The notes: a model not told the origin generated them from the letters alone. A DNA stretch of 64,000 nucleotides from Desulfuromonas sp. DDH964 (GCF_001611275.1 NZ_CP015080.1:1240001-1304000); one strand, 5' to 3'. Counted from the first letter of the stretch, positions 43,178 to 52,878 are shown. Translations and numbers: made by a program.

Positions 43178-43708
43178 ATGGACCAGCGCTTTATCATGAC
43201 CGCCTTTGGCCAGGACCGGCCCGGCATCGTTGCCGATGTTACCCGCCCCCTCTTCGAGAATGGCTGCAACCTCGAAGAGACGACCATGACCCTGCTCGCC
43301 GACGAGTTCACCCTGATCCTCCTCTTCACCAGCCGTGATCCCCAGGTCGAGGAACTCCTCGCCCGGGAATGCCGGCGCCTGGAACGGGACGGCGGAATAT
43401 CGGCTTTTGTGCGGCCGCTGCAAGCCCGGCGAACGGCTCCGGGCGCTCCGCCAAGCGGATGGGTGCTGCATGTGGAGGGGGAGGACCAGGCGGGGATTGT
43501 CTACCAGGTGAGCCGCTACCTCGCAGAGCAGGGGGTGAACATCATCGATCTGAAGTCGGTGGTGCGTCCCGCCCCGGGGAGTGGCAGCCCATTCTATGTG
43601 ATGGATATCCATATCCAGGTGCCGGCAACGGTTACCGGCGCGGTTCTGGAGAGCGGGCTGGCGGAAGTGGCTGACGCGCTGAATGTCGATGTCAGTATCC
43701 GGCGCTGA
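43178..43708 (+). CDS. double ACT-domain protein (GcvR-like)
   Basis: 176 aa. Two ACT domains: FIMTAFGQDRPGIVADVTRP with its helix and strands (1-85), and HVEGEDQAGIVYQVSRYLAE then GVNIIDLKSVV (about 95-176). This matches GcvR-type glycine-cleavage regulators, which bind amino acids and act by protein contact, having no DNA-binding domain. ATG at 43178 follows GGAGGAG. It is divergent from the asparaginase gene. Confidence 0.85.
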   Translation: MDQRFIMTAFGQDRPGIVADVTRPLFENGCNLEETTMTLLADEFTLILLFTSRDPQVEELLARECRRLERDGGISAFVRPLQARRTAPGAPPSGWVLHVEGEDQAGIVYQVSRYLAEQGVNIIDLKSVVRPAPGSGSPFYVMDIHIQVPATVTGAVLESGLAEVADALNVDVSIRR

Positions 43709-43764
43709 GCGGATCGACCCTGTTTTTTTCTTTCCTTGAAAGGGTAGGGGCAGATATCAGGATC

Positions 43765-44210
43765 TAGGTCGCCGGTTCCGGCCGGCAGCCGGGTGGCTTT
43801 CTTTGTTGGCCCAAAGAAAGTCACCAAAGAAAGGGCCGCCACTCGGCGTGGGGCCATGCGGTGTTACAGCGGGGTGCAGGTCAAGATGGCACGGTGGTGT
43901 TTTTGCTGTATACCGATCCGCACCCCAAGACGCCGGGACCCATCCGTCTGGGGTCCCGGGTGCGGTGCGAGGTGTAGCCCAGTTGGCGGGACCACTCTGG
44001 TGATCGGCTCTTTGGTTTTGCCTTTAACCAACACGAGCTGTTTACAGCTACAGCACGGAGTTGGCAGCTCTCCGCGACCCTCCCTCGACCGGAGACGCGG
44101 TGCCACGAAGCGTGGCGGGTCACTATCTTCTGCGCCGGAGTTTGAAACCGGGACCGCCCGTGGCGGCATGCCCCCCGCGAGGGGAAGGCCATTTTTTGCT
44201 TACTTTTTGT
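43765..44210. repeat. complex hairpin-rich repeat unit, locus C left part
   Basis: Same part order as loci A and B and ends GCTTACTTTTTGT at the IS4 copy C left end. The middle (CGAGGTGTAGCCCAGTTGGC) is shared with locus C right part but not with A or B, so the two units of locus C are each other's closest relatives there. Confidence 0.85.
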
Positions 44211-45541
44211 CAGTAGTGTCCGGTTAAGAAGTTGCATAGGCTCCGAAGTCCAAGTCAATGATATCGGGAGGCCCTAAGCCTGCGGCCGCATCCTCGGCGG
44301 CCTCGTTGCGAATATTGTTGCGAAGCTCACGCACCCTGTTGATGCTGACACGTTCGCCATGCTCTTCGTGGCAGTAGATGGCCAGCAGCAAATAAGTAAT
44401 CAACCCTGCGAGGATCTGCACCAGCAGGCCGTAGGGACTGCGGGCAATCAGGTGATACACCTTGAGGTGGCGCTTCCACCAGGCGAAGAAGGACTCGATC
44501 GTCCAGCGTAGCTTGTAGATCAAGGCAATCTGCTCGGCGGTCAGATCGAAGCGGTCGGTGGCGACCCAATAGGATTTTTGGTCAACCTTGTAGCCGACCA
44601 CACGCACTTCTCGTTCGGTCTGGTTGACATCTTTGGTGCCGAGCAACACCCTGGCGTCATAGAAAACATGACTGCCGGGGACAACAGGATTGGCGCTCAA
44701 CTCCGTCTTACGAGAACTGGCTTTGATGCGGCAGACAAAGTGGCGCCCCTGATCCTGCCAGTCGTCAAAGTTTTTGTAACACTGGTAATAGCGGTCATAG
44801 ACACCTGTCTGACCGGGAGCCACGAGCCGTTCCGCCTGAGGACGCTCGTCGCCCTTGCCGTCGGTTAATGTGACTTTCTGGGGGACACCACGACCGATAT
44901 CGAACCCCAGGTGAACCTTGGCCTTTTTGGCTCCGTCTCGATAGTCCGCCCAGAGCATGGACAGCGTAGCGTCAATCAGCGAACCATCGACGGCGATCAG
45001 ATCGCCGAGATCGGAGATGTCTTTGGCGACAGGAATCTTTTGTGAGACCTGTTTCTGCAGGTCTTCGTAAACATGAATCATCTGCTCCAGCCCTCGGGTA
45101 TTGATCGCCTCAAAGAAGGCGCTTTTCCGGATACCGCCGGGCGGTGCAATATGAGTCGCGGCAAAATCTTCCTGCGTCAGAACCTGAAGCAGATGACGCC
45201 CCGAAGAATGCTCTTCGAGGTGATAGTAGGTCAGGATTTTCAACTGATCTTCAAACGTCATCTGCAGTGGCCTGTTGCCTCGGGCCTCAAGAACCGGGGC
45301 ATGTTCGAGAGCGCCCTTGAACGGGGTAAAAAGTCGGACAATGGAGCGCCTGCTAAGCCGGGTACGGTGGCAGCGAACAAGTAATGACATTTTCGTAAAT
45401 CCTCATATAAAATAGGTATTTACGAAAATCACCGCGCCGACTTCACGACGATTTGTCAAGCAAAAAATACGCTAACTTGTGAAAATATTTACAATTATCT
45501 GCAACTTTGGGTGAATGCAATTTGCTAACCGGACACTACTG
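44211..45541 (-). mobile_element. IS4-family insertion sequence, copy C (reverse orientation)
   Basis: 1331 bp with the same ends and a 9-bp duplication ACTTTTTGT (44202-44210, 45542-45550). The element points opposite to copies A and B relative to the repeat, but uses the same target position. Confidence 0.95.
44224..45390 (-). CDS. IS4-family transposase, intact (copy C)
   Basis: 388 aa, the same sequence as at 32882-34048, with AVDGSLIDA, GVYDRYYQ and the YREK signature YKLRWTIESFFAWWK. The leader hairpin ATTTTCGTAAAT/ATTTACGAAAAT is kept. Sequence identity between copies indicates recent spread. Confidence 0.95.
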   Translation of the reverse strand: MSLLVRCHRTRLSRRSIVRLFTPFKGALEHAPVLEARGNRPLQMTFEDQLKILTYYHLEEHSSGRHLLQVLTQEDFAATHIAPPGGIRKSAFFEAINTRGLEQMIHVYEDLQKQVSQKIPVAKDISDLGDLIAVDGSLIDATLSMLWADYRDGAKKAKVHLGFDIGRGVPQKVTLTDGKGDERPQAERLVAPGQTGVYDRYYQCYKNFDDWQDQGRHFVCRIKASSRKTELSANPVVPGSHVFYDARVLLGTKDVNQTEREVRVVGYKVDQKSYWVATDRFDLTAEQIALIYKLRWTIESFFAWWKRHLKVYHLIARSPYGLLVQILAGLITYLLLAIYCHEEHGERVSINRVRELRNNIRNEAAEDAAAGLGPPDIIDLDFGAYATS

Positions 45542-46190
45542 ACTTTTTGTTGGCCTGGACAAAAAGTAAGGCGCCTGGCGGGGCGCGTCCCGCCGGTTTT
45601 GTTCTTTTCGGTATTGTTCAATATCAGGATCAAGGTCGCCGGTCCCGGCCGGCAGCCGGGTGACTTTCTTTGCTGGCCCAAAGAAAGTCACCAAAGAAAG
45701 GGCCGCCACTCGGCGTGGGGCCATGCGGTGGCGCGGTGGAGTGCTGGTCAAGGTAGCGCGGTGGTGTTCCTGCAGTTTTCTGGTTCGCACCCCAAGACGC
45801 CGGGACCCATCCGTCTGGGGTCCCGGGTGCGGTGCGAGGTGTAGCTCAGTTGGCGGGACCACTCTGGTGATCGGCTCTTTGGTTTTGCCTTTAACCAACA
45901 CGAGCTGTTTACGGCCACAGTGTGGAAGAGGCAGTTTTCCGCGACTCTGTTGGTTCGAAGACGCGGTGCCACGAAGTGCTGTCGGTCACTATCTGCTGGG
46001 CCGGAGTTTGAAACCGGGACCGCCCGTGGCGGCATGCCCCCCGCGAGGGGAAGGCCATTTTTTGCTTACTTTTTGTTGGCCGGGACAAAAAGTAAGGCGC
46101 CTGGCGGGGCGCGTCCCGCCGGTTTTGTTCATTTCGATTCTGTTCCAAATCGGTATTAGGAGCAAGGTCGCCGGTTCCGGCCGACATTGC
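45542..46190. repeat. complex hairpin-rich repeat, locus C right part
   Basis: A full unit bounded by two target hairpins: the IS4-interrupted one at the left and the intact CTTACTTTTTGT-TGGCCGGG-ACAAAAAGTAAG at 46065-46096. It then starts a further unit (CAAGGTCGCCGGTTCCGGCC, to about 46185) that is cut short. The interval 46191-46294 has no gene. Confidence 0.85.
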
Positions 46191-46294
46191 TCGTTCTGGT
46201 TGGTATACTTATGACACTATGAATCGTCGGTCCCTGCTTCCGGGGGACGCTCCGATTACCGTTTAATCCGCGATTGCAAGAGGGAGGACCGCTC

Positions 46295-46813
46295 ATGAGC
46301 GAAAATCAGGAACAGAAAGAACAACCGAACGTTGACCAGGAACAACCCGAGGTCGGATTTTACGAAAAACTCGCCGGCCGTACCGCCGAACTGCTGGAGA
46401 GTGGCCGCAGGAGCCTCGACGAGGCGCTGAAAAAGGCCGGTGACGAGTTGACCGCTGCCGGCGAATTTTCCCGTGAGCAGGCTGAAAAGATCGGTGGCTA
46501 TGTCCGTCGCGACCTTGCCAGTCTTGCCGGCCAGGCCGAAAAGGCGCGCGACGCCGTCAAGAAGGCGGCTGACCCGGGGCGGGTCGCGGCCGGTGCCCAG
46601 AGCGTCCTGGCGCGCATCCTGAAAGGGGCCGCCGAAACCTTGGGCGAGCTTGCAGCCAAAACCGAAAAGCAGCTAGAACACAGCACCGGGGAGGTGACCA
46701 GCCCCGGCACCCTCACCTGCACTTCCTGCGGCGCGGAAATGCGCTTCACCGCCACCGTCCGCATCCCCCCCTGTCCCAAGTGCCATCTGACCCTATTTCG
46801 CAAATCCTACTGA
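46295..46813 (+). CDS. zinc-ribbon protein (YbeL/DUF1451-like)
   Basis: 172 aa. A charged helical N-terminal part (FYEKLAGRTAELLESGRRSL, EKARDAVKKAADPGRVAAGA) leads to a C-terminal zinc ribbon CTSCGAEM...CPKCH. This fits the zinc-ribbon-containing YbeL-like family, of unknown function. ATG at 46295 follows GGGAGG. A strong hairpin follows the stop. Confidence 0.7.
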   Translation: MSENQEQKEQPNVDQEQPEVGFYEKLAGRTAELLESGRRSLDEALKKAGDELTAAGEFSREQAEKIGGYVRRDLASLAGQAEKARDAVKKAADPGRVAAGAQSVLARILKGAAETLGELAAKTEKQLEHSTGEVTSPGTLTCTSCGAEMRFTATVRIPPCPKCHLTLFRKSY

Positions 46814-46821
46814 GTTCCACG

Positions 46822-46859
46822 GCAAAGAGCGAGGCACCGTGTTGTGCCTCGCTCTTTGC
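46822..46859 (+). terminator. strong hairpin terminator
   Basis: Perfect 16-bp stem GCAAAGAGCGAGGCAC/GTGCCTCGCTCTTTGC with a 6-base loop, 8 bases after the stop of the zinc-ribbon gene. There is no clear T run after it, so the efficiency is uncertain. From 46860 to 47151 no gene is visible. Confidence 0.7.
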
Positions 46860-47151
46860 TGCCAGTCTGAACGCGGCCGTCGTTCAGTGACCTGGGTCCG
46901 GAAGGTCTATTCGCTCTGTATTCGCGCCGGGGTGCAGCGCAGGCCGGCGAAGAGAATAGCGTGTGTGGTTCTTTTTTATGGTCTCCTCTTTGTTGGGTAG
47001 CGGGGGGGGGATCCCTCGCTTTCTGGTCCTTAGCAGGGGCTCCGGGGTCGGCGGATTGCCGGAAGGTGAAAAAATCCAACAATCGCCCAGGACCGGTCGG
47101 GTCTGGTACAATAAATCCGGATGAGCCCCATTTCTTTCAGGGAGGCCGACC

Positions 47152-47919
47152 ATGCTCCGATTCTCTCTATTTCTTCTGGTTCTGCTGTCAGGGGGCGCTC
47201 CCGCCCTTGCCGCCGGCAGTGCTGACCTCGCCCCGGCCGAGCGCCAGGCGATGAACGATACCCTGCAGCATGCCCTGGAGAACAACCCTTCCGATCAGGC
47301 TGCCGACTGGATCAATCCTGACACCGGCCGCGCCGGCGCCGTAGTGCCGACCCGGACCTTTACCGGCGCCGCCGGGCAGCCATGCCGGGAGTTTGTCACC
47401 ACCATCACCATCGGGGGCGAGGAACAGCAGGGGTATGGCACCGCCTGCCGACAGCCCGATGGCAGCTGGCAGCTGGTCGACGACCGGCCGACCGGCAGCG
47501 TTCCGCCACCGGCGGCGCTGAGTACGCCACCCGAGCGCTATTACGCCTACCCCGAGACCCTCTACGCGCCGTATAACATTTACTTCAGCTTCGGTACCCT
47601 CTATCGCTACGGTCACTTTTACCGCGGACGGACTTATCTCGACGGCCCGCTGGTCTGGACCCGTTACCCGCTCCTCTTTGGCCATCGCCATTCCCTGCGT
47701 CCCTGGTATGACGACCGCTACCATCGCACTTTTGACCGCGACCGGGATGGTGATCATGGCCGCGACCGGAGCCGGGAATGGTACCGCGACCGGGACCGGG
47801 AACGGGATCGTGATCATAACCGTAGCCGACAATGGGACCGCGACCGGGAACGGGACCGCCGCCATGAGCGGGAACGCTATGATGAGGATCGGGAGCATCG
47901 CCGTGACCGTGACCGCTGA
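47152..47919 (+). CDS. surface-antigen-like exported protein with Arg/Asp repeat tail
   Basis: 255 aa. A signal peptide (FSLFLLVLLSGGAPALAAG) is followed by a domain like the 17-kDa surface antigen/RT0821 type (WINPDTGRAGAVVPTRTFTG, CREFVTTITIGGEEQQGYGT, CRQPDGSWQLV). A Tyr-rich section follows and then about 75 residues made of Arg, Asp, Glu and His with a repeated DRDRE/DRNR pattern. The tail is charge-balanced and disordered. AGGGAGG precedes the ATG. Function is unknown; binding of metal, nucleic acid or cell surface polymer is possible. Confidence 0.7.
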   Translation: MLRFSLFLLVLLSGGAPALAAGSADLAPAERQAMNDTLQHALENNPSDQAADWINPDTGRAGAVVPTRTFTGAAGQPCREFVTTITIGGEEQQGYGTACRQPDGSWQLVDDRPTGSVPPPAALSTPPERYYAYPETLYAPYNIYFSFGTLYRYGHFYRGRTYLDGPLVWTRYPLLFGHRHSLRPWYDDRYHRTFDRDRDGDHGRDRSREWYRDRDRERDRDHNRSRQWDRDRERDRRHERERYDEDREHRRDRDR

Positions 47920-48050
47920 TCCCGGTTGCGGCAGGTTTTCCTTGAGCCAACATCGATTTTCCCGTCTTCTAAAAAAGACATTTTATTCCGGCCACTTGGC
48001 CAGCTCCAGAGACTTCGGCGGCTTGGCCCTTCACGGACAGGAGTTGCAGC

Positions 48051-48506
48051 ATGACCGCAGCAGAGCGCGAATTGTTCAAGATCGTCTTTCGTGGCGAACT
48101 TGTCGCGAGCATGACCCGGGAGGAGGTGGCGAAAAACCTCATGGAACGCCTCCGTTTCAGTGAGGCAGCCTGTCAGCGGTTCTTCGCCGGAACGCCAGTG
48201 GTTCTGAAAAGCGGCATCGATCGCGCGACCGCCGAACGCTACTCCAAGGCGCTCTGGCAGGCGGGGGCCCGCTGCGCCCTTGAATCGCTCACGGCACCGC
48301 CACCGATCGAGGCGGTAAAACGGCCAGCCCGGCCGGAATCAGCGGTTGCCGGCATGGAGTGTCCCAAGTGCGGCCAGAGCCAGCCGGTGGCCGAGGTCTG
48401 TGCTGCCTGCGGTGTGGTCATCGCCAAGGTTTTGCAGCGCCAGCAGGAAGCGGCCGAGGCCGAAATCCTTTCCTCCTCCTCAGGGCCACGGCGCCGTCCT
48501 GGTTGA
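48051..48506 (+). CDS. hypothetical protein with C-terminal zinc-ribbon motif
   Basis: 151 aa. The N-terminal part (FKIVFRGELVASMTREEVAK, NLMERLRFSEAACQRFFAG) resembles a fold that recurs in deltaproteobacterial proteins, and the C-terminal ECPKCGQ...CAACGVV gives two CxxC pairs. ATG at 48051 follows AGGAG. Not otherwise recognised. It lies 160 bases before trpE. Confidence 0.6.
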   Translation: MTAAERELFKIVFRGELVASMTREEVAKNLMERLRFSEAACQRFFAGTPVVLKSGIDRATAERYSKALWQAGARCALESLTAPPPIEAVKRPARPESAVAGMECPKCGQSQPVAEVCAACGVVIAKVLQRQQEAAEAEILSSSSGPRRRPG

Positions 48507-48584
48507 CACCCCCGGCAGGTTGCCGGGCGGGATGGTTCTCCATGGGAAATGTGACCCCTGTGCCGTCGCGGCGCGCCGGATTTC

Positions 48585-48614
48585 TTGACCCTCCACCCCC
48601 TTCCGTGCTAGGGT
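48585..48614 (+). promoter_or_regulatory. candidate trp operon promoter
   Basis: TTGACC (48585-48590) and TAGGGT (48609-48614) are 18 bases apart, about 50 bases before the trpE ATG. No leader peptide with Trp codons and no attenuator hairpin with a T run are visible between them and trpE. Confidence 0.4.
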
Positions 48615-48666
48615 TGCCCACCTAAAATCCGGTCAATTCCGCTGGTTGCCGTCCCCGAGAGTCTCC

Positions 48667-50148
48667 ATGTATTGTCCCAGCCTCGACGAATTCCGTGCCC
48701 ATGCTGCTACGGGGAACCTGGTCCCGCTTTACCGGGAAATCCTCGCCGACATGGAAACCCCGGTTTCGGCCTTTCGCAAGATCGATGATGGACGCACCGC
48801 TTTTCTCCTCGAGAGTATCGAGGGGGGGGAAAAGTGGGGTCGCTACTCTTTCCTCGGCAGCGGCCCGGTCAAGCTCTTTCGTAGCAAGGGGCGCTATTTC
48901 GAGATCCTGGACGGGGAAGAGCTGCTGCAGAGCGGCGAGTGTGACGACCCGCTGGTCGAACTGCAGGCTTTTCTCGCCCCCTACCGCCCGGTCCAGCTCC
49001 CCGGTCTGCCCCGTTTTTTCGGCGGGGCGGTCGGTTATCTCGGATACGACATGGTGCGTTACGTCGAGGAGCTCCCCGACGCCAACCCGCGCCAGATCGA
49101 TACCTGGGACGCCTGCTTTCTCCTTACCGGGCAGCTGCTGATCTTCGACAGCATGGCGCAGAAGATCAAGGTGGTTTGTAATGTCCACCTCCAGGAAGGC
49201 GAGGACCCTGAGCTCGCCTACCGCCGCGGCCAGGTCGCCATCGACGCCCTCCTCGCCCGCCTGCGCCGGCCGCTCCCGGCTGACCCGCCAATCGCCGGCA
49301 AAGGGCAGGGCCGGCCCTTGCAGCCCAACTTCAGCCGCGCGGGCTTCATGGACGCCGTCGAGCGCTGCAAGGAGTACGTCCGCGCCGGCGACATCATCCA
49401 GGTCGTCCTCTCCCAGCGCTTCTCCGGCCAGCTCGCCGCCGAGCCCTTCGATGTCTACCGGGCGCTGCGCACCATCAACCCTTCGCCCTACATGTTCTTC
49501 CTCCGCTTCGGTGCCACCCTGGTGGTCGGCGCCTCGCCCGAGGTGCTGGTGCGCAAGGAGGGGGAGCGGGTCGAGGTGCGTCCCATTGCGGGCACCCGGC
49601 CCCGTGGTGCCACCCCGGAGGAGGACCGGAGCCTGGAGCGGGAGCTGCTCGCCGATCCCAAGGAGTGTGCCGAGCACATCATGCTGGTCGACCTCGGGCG
49701 CAACGACCTCGGCCGGGTCTGCCGCACCGGCAGCGTCCAGGTCAGCGAACTGAAGGTGATCGAGCGCTACTCCCACGTCATGCACATCGTCTCCAACGTG
49801 CGCGGTACGCTGGAAGAGGGGCGGGATGCCTTCGACCTCTTCCGCGCCACCTTCCCGGCCGGGACTCTCTCCGGGGCGCCGAAAATCCGCGCCATGGAGA
49901 TCATCGACGAGCTTGAGCCGTGCCGGCGGGAGATCTACGGCGGCGCCGTCGGCTACATCTCCTACACCGGCAACATGGACCTGGCCATTGCCATTCGCAC
50001 CCTGGTAGTGCAGGGGGAGACGGTTCACGTCCAGGCCGGGGCCGGCATCGTCGCCGATTCCGACCCTGCTGCCGAGTACCAGGAGACCCTCAACAAGGCG
50101 CGCGGCGTGATCAGCGCCATCGAACTGGCGCGCAACGGGTTGGAGTAA
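48667..50148 (+). CDS. trpE: anthranilate synthase component I
   Basis: 493 aa. The N-terminal region carries LLESIEGGEKWGRYSFLG, with the feedback Trp-site LLES motif. The catalytic half has the conserved IAGTRPRGATPEEDRSLERE, ECAEHIMLVDLGRNDLGRV and SGAPKIRAMEIIDELEP segments. It converts chorismate to anthranilate with ammonia from TrpG. First gene of the trp cluster; trpG follows separately. ATG at 48667 precedes YCPSLDEF as in the family. Confidence 0.95.
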   Translation: MYCPSLDEFRAHAATGNLVPLYREILADMETPVSAFRKIDDGRTAFLLESIEGGEKWGRYSFLGSGPVKLFRSKGRYFEILDGEELLQSGECDDPLVELQAFLAPYRPVQLPGLPRFFGGAVGYLGYDMVRYVEELPDANPRQIDTWDACFLLTGQLLIFDSMAQKIKVVCNVHLQEGEDPELAYRRGQVAIDALLARLRRPLPADPPIAGKGQGRPLQPNFSRAGFMDAVERCKEYVRAGDIIQVVLSQRFSGQLAAEPFDVYRALRTINPSPYMFFLRFGATLVVGASPEVLVRKEGERVEVRPIAGTRPRGATPEEDRSLERELLADPKECAEHIMLVDLGRNDLGRVCRTGSVQVSELKVIERYSHVMHIVSNVRGTLEEGRDAFDLFRATFPAGTLSGAPKIRAMEIIDELEPCRREIYGGAVGYISYTGNMDLAIAIRTLVVQGETVHVQAGAGIVADSDPAAEYQETLNKARGVISAIELARNGLE

Positions 50149-50272
50149 CGGCCGGGACGCGGGACGCGAAGTGCGGCGCGCGAAGGGGCCAGGGCAGAAC
50201 CGATATTCATAACGGGTGCCGGGTTGGTGAACAGTTCGTTCCCGTCCCCCGGCTCCCGTCCCGAGGCCTCTT

Positions 50273-50839
50273 ATGCTCTTGATGATCGACAACTACGACT
50301 CCTTTACCTACAACATCGTCCAGTACTTCCGGGAACTGGGCGCCGAGGTGGAGGTGCACCGCAACGACAAGATCACCGTCGAGGAGATCGCCCGCAGAAA
50401 GCCGCGGCGGCTGGTCGTCTCCCCCGGCCCCTGCTCCCCCTCGGAAGCGGGGATCTCGGTGGCGGCGATCCAGGCCTTCGCCGGCAAGTTGCCGATCCTC
50501 GGCGTCTGTCTCGGCCACCAGTCGATCGGCCAGGCCTTCGGCGGGCGGATCATCCGTGCCAGAAGCCTGATGCACGGCAAGACCAGCGCCATCTACCATG
50601 AACAGGAGGGGATCTTCCGGGGACTCTCCAACCCCTTCGAGGCGACCCGCTACCACTCCCTGGTGGTCGAACGGGAGAGCCTGCCGGCCTGCCTCAAGGT
50701 AACCGCCTGGACCAGGGATACCGAGATCATGGGCCTGGAACACCGCGAACTGCCGCTCTGGGGGGTGCAATTCCATCCCGAGTCGATCCTCACGGTGGAG
50801 GGGAAGCGGCTGCTGAAGAATTTTCTCGATTTGAGCTAG
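50273..50839 (+). CDS. trpG: anthranilate synthase component II (glutamine amidotransferase)
   Basis: 188 aa. Class I amidotransferase: [13 protein letters not shown], the nucleophile [16 protein letters not shown] with its Cys, and HPES at the C-terminus with His and Glu. It supplies ammonia to TrpE and can often serve PabB as well. The gap to trpE (124 bases) holds a GC-rich repeat of the GGGACGCGGGACGCG type. Confidence 0.95.
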   Translation: MLLMIDNYDSFTYNIVQYFRELGAEVEVHRNDKITVEEIARRKPRRLVVSPGPCSPSEAGISVAAIQAFAGKLPILGVCLGHQSIGQAFGGRIIRARSLMHGKTSAIYHEQEGIFRGLSNPFEATRYHSLVVERESLPACLKVTAWTRDTEIMGLEHRELPLWGVQFHPESILTVEGKRLLKNFLDLS

Positions 50840-50944
50840 CACGGACCGGGACGGGAGTGCGTGGGACGTGGGAGTTGAGGGGCGCCAACGGGCCTTTCCC
50901 ATCCCCTTCTCCTCCATTTATCAGCATGGCTGAGGGAGTGCGTC

Positions 50945-52000
50945 ATGATCAAGGCGGCGATTGCCAAGGTGGTTGAACGACAGGATTTGAGCGAAGCCGA
51001 GATGATCGGGGTCATGGACCAGGTCATGGGCGGCGCGGCGACGCCGGCGCAGATCGGCGCCTTCATCACTGCCCTGCGCATGAAGGGGGAGACAGTGGCC
51101 GAGATCACCGGCGCCGCCCGGGTGATGCGCGACCGGGCGACGCCGATCCGGGTCGGCCGCAATGTCCTCGACCTCGACCGTGACGAAATCAACATCGACC
51201 AGGAGACGATCCTCGATGTCGTCGGCACCGGCGGCGACGGCACCAACACCTTCAACATCTCGACCAGCGTCTCCTTCGTCGTCTCCGCCTGCGGGGTCAA
51301 GGTCGCCAAGCACGGCAACCGCTCGGTCTCGTCGAGTTGCGGCAGCGCCGATGTCCTTGAAGCGCTGGGGGTCAACCTCGACGTCTCCCCGGCGGTGGTC
51401 GAGGCCTGTATCGACAAGATCGGTCTCGGTTTCCTCTTCGCCCCGGCCCTGCACGGGGCGATGAAGTACGCCATCGGCCCGCGCAAGGAGATCGGTATCC
51501 GCACCATCTTCAACATTCTCGGCCCGCTGACCAACCCGGCCAAGGCCGACTGCCAGGTGATGGGGGTCTACCGCGAAGAGCTGGTGCAGCCGCTGGCGCA
51601 GGTGCTGCACAATCTCGGCTGCCGGCGCGGCTTCGTCGTCCACGGTTTCGATGGCATGGACGAGATCACCCTGACCGCCCCGACGGCGATCGCCACCGTT
51701 ACCGCCGAGGGGGTCAGCCTCGGCAGGATCGAGCCGGAGACCTTCGGTTTCAAGCGCTGTTCGATGAACGACCTGCGCGGTGGCGACGCAAAAGGGAACG
51801 CCCTGATCGTGCGCGGCGTTCTCGCCGGCGAAGGGGGGCCGAAGCGCGACGTGGTGCTGCTCAACGCCGCCTTTGCCCTGGTCGCCGCCGGCAAGGTCGC
51901 GACGCCGGCGGAAGGCCTGAAACTGGCGGCCGAGGCGATCGATTCCGGTCGGGCGCTGGCGCAGGTCGAAAAATTGGCAGCACTGACCAACGAGGCCTGA
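50945..52000 (+). CDS. trpD: anthranilate phosphoribosyltransferase
   Basis: 351 aa. The PRPP-binding [15 protein letters not shown] and [20 protein letters not shown] motifs are intact, with the N-terminal helix bundle [18 protein letters not shown]. It joins anthranilate and PRPP. The trpG-trpD gap (105 bases) holds a further GC-rich inverted repeat. Confidence 0.95.
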   Translation: MIKAAIAKVVERQDLSEAEMIGVMDQVMGGAATPAQIGAFITALRMKGETVAEITGAARVMRDRATPIRVGRNVLDLDRDEINIDQETILDVVGTGGDGTNTFNISTSVSFVVSACGVKVAKHGNRSVSSSCGSADVLEALGVNLDVSPAVVEACIDKIGLGFLFAPALHGAMKYAIGPRKEIGIRTIFNILGPLTNPAKADCQVMGVYREELVQPLAQVLHNLGCRRGFVVHGFDGMDEITLTAPTAIATVTAEGVSLGRIEPETFGFKRCSMNDLRGGDAKGNALIVRGVLAGEGGPKRDVVLLNAAFALVAAGKVATPAEGLKLAAEAIDSGRALAQVEKLAALTNEA

Positions 52001-52071
52001 AAGGCATTTCTCACGGGACGTCGCGGCGTCGCCTGAGGCTGGTTTTGACCCTCTCTTCCCACGGATAATCG

Positions 52072-52878
52072 ATGACCGCCAGTACCCCTGACATCCTGCA
52101 GCAGATCGTCGCCCACAAGCGCGAAGAGGTCGCCGCCGCCAAGGCGAAGTTTCCCATCGAGCGGTTGCGCCAGCGGCTCGAACTGGTCGAGGATACCCCC
52201 CGCGGTTTCGCCCGGGCGCTGCGGACGATGGCCGAATCGGGGGGGACGGCGCTGATCGCCGAAGTCAAGAAGGGCTCCCCCTCGAAGGGGGTGATCCGTG
52301 CCGACTTCGATCCGCTGGAAATCGCCGAGACCTACCAGGCCCACGGCGCCACCTGCCTCTCGGTCCTCACCGACGAGAAGTTCTTCCTCGGCCATCTGAA
52401 CTATCTCGGGCTGATCCGCGAGGCGGTCGGCCTGCCGCTGCTGCGCAAGGACTTCATCTGCGACCCCTACCAGATCGTTGAGGCGCGCGCCTACGGCGCC
52501 GACGCGGTGCTGCTGATCGCAGCGCTGCTCGATCTGCAGCAGCTGCGTGATTTCGCCGCCCTGGCCGCCGAGCTGAAGCTCGATGTGCTGCTCGAGGTTC
52601 ACGACGAGGCGGAGTTGGAGCGGGCGCTGCAGACCGACTGCGAGCTGATCGGCATCAACAACCGCTCGCTGCGCAGCTTCGTCACCGACCTCGCCACCAC
52701 CGAGCGTCTGGCGCAACGGGTGCCGCCGGAGCGGCTGATCGTCGCCGAGAGCGGCATCCACAGTCGTGCCGATGTCGAGCGCCTGCTGGCGGCCGGCGCC
52801 GGCGCCTTCCTGGTCGGCGAAAGCCTGATGCGGGAAGCGGATATCGGCAGCAAATTGGACGAACTGCTGGGAGGATAG
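52072..52878 (+). CDS. trpC: indole-3-glycerol phosphate synthase
   Basis: 268 aa. TIM barrel with LIAEVKKGSPSKG (catalytic Lys), LLRKDFICDPYQ, and GINNRSLRSF followed by VAESGIH. It closes the ring of the carboxyphenylamino-deoxyribulose phosphate. Trp-biosynthetic PRAI activity is not fused; trpF is separate. Confidence 0.95.
   Translation: MTASTPDILQQIVAHKREEVAAAKAKFPIERLRQRLELVEDTPRGFARALRTMAESGGTALIAEVKKGSPSKGVIRADFDPLEIAETYQAHGATCLSVLTDEKFFLGHLNYLGLIREAVGLPLLRKDFICDPYQIVEARAYGADAVLLIAALLDLQQLRDFAALAAELKLDVLLEVHDEAELERALQTDCELIGINNRSLRSFVTDLATTERLAQRVPPERLIVAESGIHSRADVERLLAAGAGAFLVGESLMREADIGSKLDELLGG

Noticed and set aside
45835..45880. tRNA-like GGTGTAGCTCAGTTGG stretch in the locus C repeat
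   Set aside because: It resembles a tRNA D-arm but no anticodon arm, T-arm or acceptor stem follows, and the sibling copy at about 43970 has a changed motif. It is part of the repeat.
48507..48666. trp leader peptide and attenuator before trpE
   Set aside because: No short frame with Trp codons and no terminator hairpin with a T run are visible. Control, if any, must use another mechanism.
48622..50292. Long antisense open frames opposite trpE, ydbH, trpB and other GC-rich genes
   Set aside because: They arise from high GC third positions of the real genes, have no ribosome sites and no recognisable protein features.
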